Shown here piece by piece: positions 5,327-7,173 of a stretch of DNA of 7,173 nucleotides. The translations under genes and the position numbers were made by a program. Numbering within the stretch: position 1 is the first letter of the stretch; the number at the start of each line of letters is the position of its first letter. The DNA comes from Dysgonamonadaceae bacterium (GTDB lineage: Bacteria; Bacteroidota; Bacteroidia; Bacteroidales; Azobacteroidaceae): NCBI GenBank assembly GCA_031261015.1, contig JAISKG010000196.1:1-7173 (forward strand), written 5' to 3'. A model generated the notes under the pieces. The model was not told the DNA's origin. It saw only the letters and a program-made list of their open reading frames with translations, and ran no database searches.

Positions 5327-6742
5327 TTAATAAATATTGCCGCAGTGATGCTTCTGCATATCAATCAACCGAATCCCGATTGGAAGTATTTTTTCAACCT
5401 GTTCACCCACCTCAACAAGTCGCGATAAAGACACCTTGCAAAAATAATAATTCCACAATTCAATCAGTTCTTCAAGATTGAAATTATCTTCGTCATTTAG
5501 TTTCATGAACGTTGGCAAGTCGTCCTGTTTTAATATGTCAAGTAATTGATTAAAACACAAAGAACCGGGTAAAGGTATCAGTGGAGTTGCCATCATTGTT
5601 CTTGTGTTATTTATTGCTTTTAAATCATTTACGAAATCGATTGTCTCTGAAAGTGTTGTTTCATCTTCTCCTTCGACTCCCAATACCAAACCTCCTGCAA
5701 TTACTTCAATACCATAATCTTTTAGCAATTCGGCAGCCAGAAGATTCTGTTTTTTAGTAACATGCTTGTTCATTGCTTTCAACATTCTATCGCTTCCCGA
5801 TTCATATCCAACCATCAATGACACAGCGTTTAAACGTTGTAGAATACTCGCTGTTTTGTGGTTAATTTCATCAGCTCGGGCAAAACAGTGGAAAGCGGGA
5901 CGAACACCACTTCTGTCAAATACATTGTTTGCAGCATCCGTTATGCGATTCATGTGTTTAATGTTTACTGTAAAATCTGCATCGGAAATTCTAACGTGAT
6001 CAATATTGTACTTTGTTGTCAAAGAAAATAGATCCTGTTCAAACAGTTCGGACGAACGCCATAAGTTTAAATGTTCAATAGAACAAAAAGTACATTTCTT
6101 TTGTCCGGTATAAGCACAACCTCGCTGCGTGTATGTAGAACCAACCATTTTCACATCGCTTAAATTGCCTTGCGGTTTGAAATAAGAACTGTATTTTGCA
6201 AAGTCAATTTTGCTGTAATCCAAAGGCTTGGTTAAAGGATCTGCACCACGGCTTCTGTTGTCTAAATGATTTATAATGGCTTGTCCTTCTTTTACATAAC
6301 TTATATTTGGAATTTCAGCCAAAGATAAGTCTTTTATCAACGCCGTTATCAATGCTGAGAAAACAGGCTCACCATAGCCTGTAACCAAAAAATCAAATGG
6401 TCGTTCACCTTTTTGCATTTTGTGAAGAATTGCATCTCTACGATGGGTTATATGGATGCCGCCACATACAACAAACGCTCCGTTTGATTTTGCTATTTCT
6501 GCAATTCGGAGCGCATTTGAATAGTTATAGGTTGTACAACTTAAAGCTATGATATCTGCTTTTCGTTCTTTTACAGCTTCTTCAATTTCCAGTTGGGACA
6601 TAATTGTACTGTCAAGAAAACGGACATTTTGCCGATAAATTTCCGGCAAAGAAGAAAATAATGCAATAGGTCCCAGTGGCGGCTCGCTGGAATAATTATC
6701 ACTTCCTGTACTGGATGCCGGATATATAAGATCAATTAACAT
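5327..6742 (-). CDS. B12-binding-type radical SAM protein (CX7CX2C cluster motif)
   Basis: A 471-residue cytoplasmic enzyme of the class that pairs an N-terminal cobalamin-binding-like domain with a radical SAM barrel. The N-terminal Rossmann-like part (about 1-135) opens MLIDLIYPASS, with PPLGPIALFSSLPE shortly after. It includes DIIALSCTTYNYSNAL, VVCGGIHIT (about 91-99) and VTGYGEP (120-126). There is no DxHxxG motif, as is usual for BchE-like members. The radical SAM cluster motif is RGCAYTGQKKCTFC, with Cys209, Cys217 and Cys220. This gives CX7CX2C rather than the common CX3CX2C. GYESGSDRML (312-321) and GGLVLGVEGEDETT (about 350-363) are typical downstream elements. I start it at the ATG at 6742, 7 nt after the porin stop. 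A TTG at 6760 would overlap the porin and is less likely. The close spacing suggests co-transcription with the porin. The substrate cannot be inferred; MiaB-type tRNA methylthiolation seems unlikely because there is no TRAM domain. Confidence 0.88.
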   Translation of the reverse strand: MLIDLIYPASSTGSDNYSSEPPLGPIALFSSLPEIYRQNVRFLDSTIMSQLEIEEAVKERKADIIALSCTTYNYSNALRIAEIAKSNGAFVVCGGIHITHRRDAILHKMQKGERPFDFLVTGYGEPVFSALITALIKDLSLAEIPNISYVKEGQAIINHLDNRSRGADPLTKPLDYSKIDFAKYSSYFKPQGNLSDVKMVGSTYTQRGCAYTGQKKCTFCSIEHLNLWRSSELFEQDLFSLTTKYNIDHVRISDADFTVNIKHMNRITDAANNVFDRSGVRPAFHCFARADEINHKTASILQRLNAVSLMVGYESGSDRMLKAMNKHVTKKQNLLAAELLKDYGIEVIAGGLVLGVEGEDETTLSETIDFVNDLKAINNTRTMMATPLIPLPGSLCFNQLLDILKQDDLPTFMKLNDEDNFNLEELIELWNYYFCKVSLSRLVEVGEQVEKILPIGIRLIDMQKHHCGNIY

Positions 6743-6749
6743 GTTCAAT

Positions 6750-7173
6750 CTAAAATTCAATTAATAATTGTGTTGTCAGGTAATTGGTATCTTTTTCAAA
6801 AGAATTTTTGAAATTTCTGTAAGAATAATTGAGCTGTACCCGCATGTTTTTTGCAAACCAATAATTTGCCCCCAACATATAAACCGTAGCAGATGACAAG
6901 TCATTTGATTTATCCGATTTAAAATAATCGTATTTCAGCACCGGTTGCAGTTTGGATGTAACATAATAAGCTATCGCGGCATAGTATCCGTATGCGTCCG
7001 TAGTCTTAGTAGTCCCTTGGATATATTCGCTCCGAACCAATAATTTACCATCATCGTATTTGAGTCCGAAAGTAGTTCGGTTACGTTTGTATTGCATGGT
7101 CTGTGCTCCATACTTCCCGTTATAAAATGAGGCTCCGATACTCAACGGTTTGACAGGATTGAGAATCAATGTT
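6750..7173 (-). CDS. Porin O/P-like outer-membrane beta-barrel protein (C-terminal part, partial)
   Basis: About 140 C-terminal residues are visible and the frame runs off the right edge with no convincing start inside the window. The sequence consists of alternating amphipathic strands rich in Tyr, Lys and Asn: SIGASFYNGKYG, TTFGLKYDDGKLLVRSEYI, YGYYAAIAYYVTSKLQPVLK, MLGANYWFAKNMRVQLNYSY and LTTQLLIEF. It ends in Phe, the usual outer-membrane barrel insertion signal. The arrangement 'L.PVLKYD.........Y.LGANYWF..N.R.QLNY.Y' fits the C-terminus of the phosphate-selective porin O/P family as I remember it. The anion or other substrate specificity cannot be judged from this part. It is followed after 7 nt by the radical SAM gene, which is probably in the same transcript. 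TTG and ATT codons near the window edge are not accepted as starts. Confidence 0.8.
   Translation of the reverse strand, partial: TLILNPVKPLSIGASFYNGKYGAQTMQYKRNRTTFGLKYDDGKLLVRSEYIQGTTKTTDAYGYYAAIAYYVTSKLQPVLKYDYFKSDKSNDLSSATVYMLGANYWFAKNMRVQLNYSYRNFKNSFEKDTNYLTTQLLIEF

Noticed and set aside
6740..6760. TTG at 6760 as start of the radical SAM gene
   Set aside because: It would overlap the porin end. The ATG at 6742 lies 7 nt after the porin stop and begins a normal N-terminal strand.

Overview
The window looks like a chromosomal segment from a Bacteroidota bacterium, most probably order Bacteroidales. Three things point there. The PriA and hexokinase sequences resemble Bacteroides-type homologues as I remember them. 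Several promoters fit the Bacteroidota pattern (TTTG about 20 bp upstream of TAnnTTTG), and no Shine-Dalgarno boxes are visible. The outer-membrane and lipoprotein genes are also typical of that phylum. No RNA gene, CRISPR array, insertion sequence or origin could be supported.

Layout. Positions 1-111 hold no gene I can support. A minus-strand, AT-rich gene (112-615) encodes a small membrane protein with two transmembrane helices and a bacterial PH-like domain. The 202-bp gap up to 817 contains a perfect 15-bp inverted repeat (738-770). Hexokinase (818-2122, minus) and priA (2226-4283, plus) are divergent. The 103 bp between them holds a candidate promoter for each gene and two copies of a palindromic 12-mer. 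priA ends 2 nt from the end of a convergent lipoprotein gene (4286-4672, minus). That gene has a good promoter (4703-4734), and its apparent intrinsic terminator lies inside the last codons of priA. It is therefore probably a single-gene unit.

From 4751 to the right edge everything reads on the minus strand. In transcription order there is the C-terminal part of a porin O/P-like outer-membrane protein (6750 to the window edge). Seven nt later comes a B12-binding-type radical SAM enzyme (5327-6742) with a CX7CX2C cluster motif. After a 71-nt gap come two small overlapping genes (5012-5255 and 4751-5019), the second of the DUF3791 family. Each of the two carries a one-base frame disruption at an A-run, so each is broken as written.

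Working relationships. Hexokinase (sugar phosphorylation) and PriA (replication restart) are unrelated housekeeping functions that share a control region. The porin and radical SAM genes look like one transcription unit, but the substrate is not evident. The most notable points are an in-frame loss of the winged-helix region of PriA, the terminator embedded antisense in priA, the paired frameshifts in the DUF3791 cassette, and an eight-residue tandem duplication inside the hexokinase signature. I see no convincing evidence for a wholly new multi-gene system.
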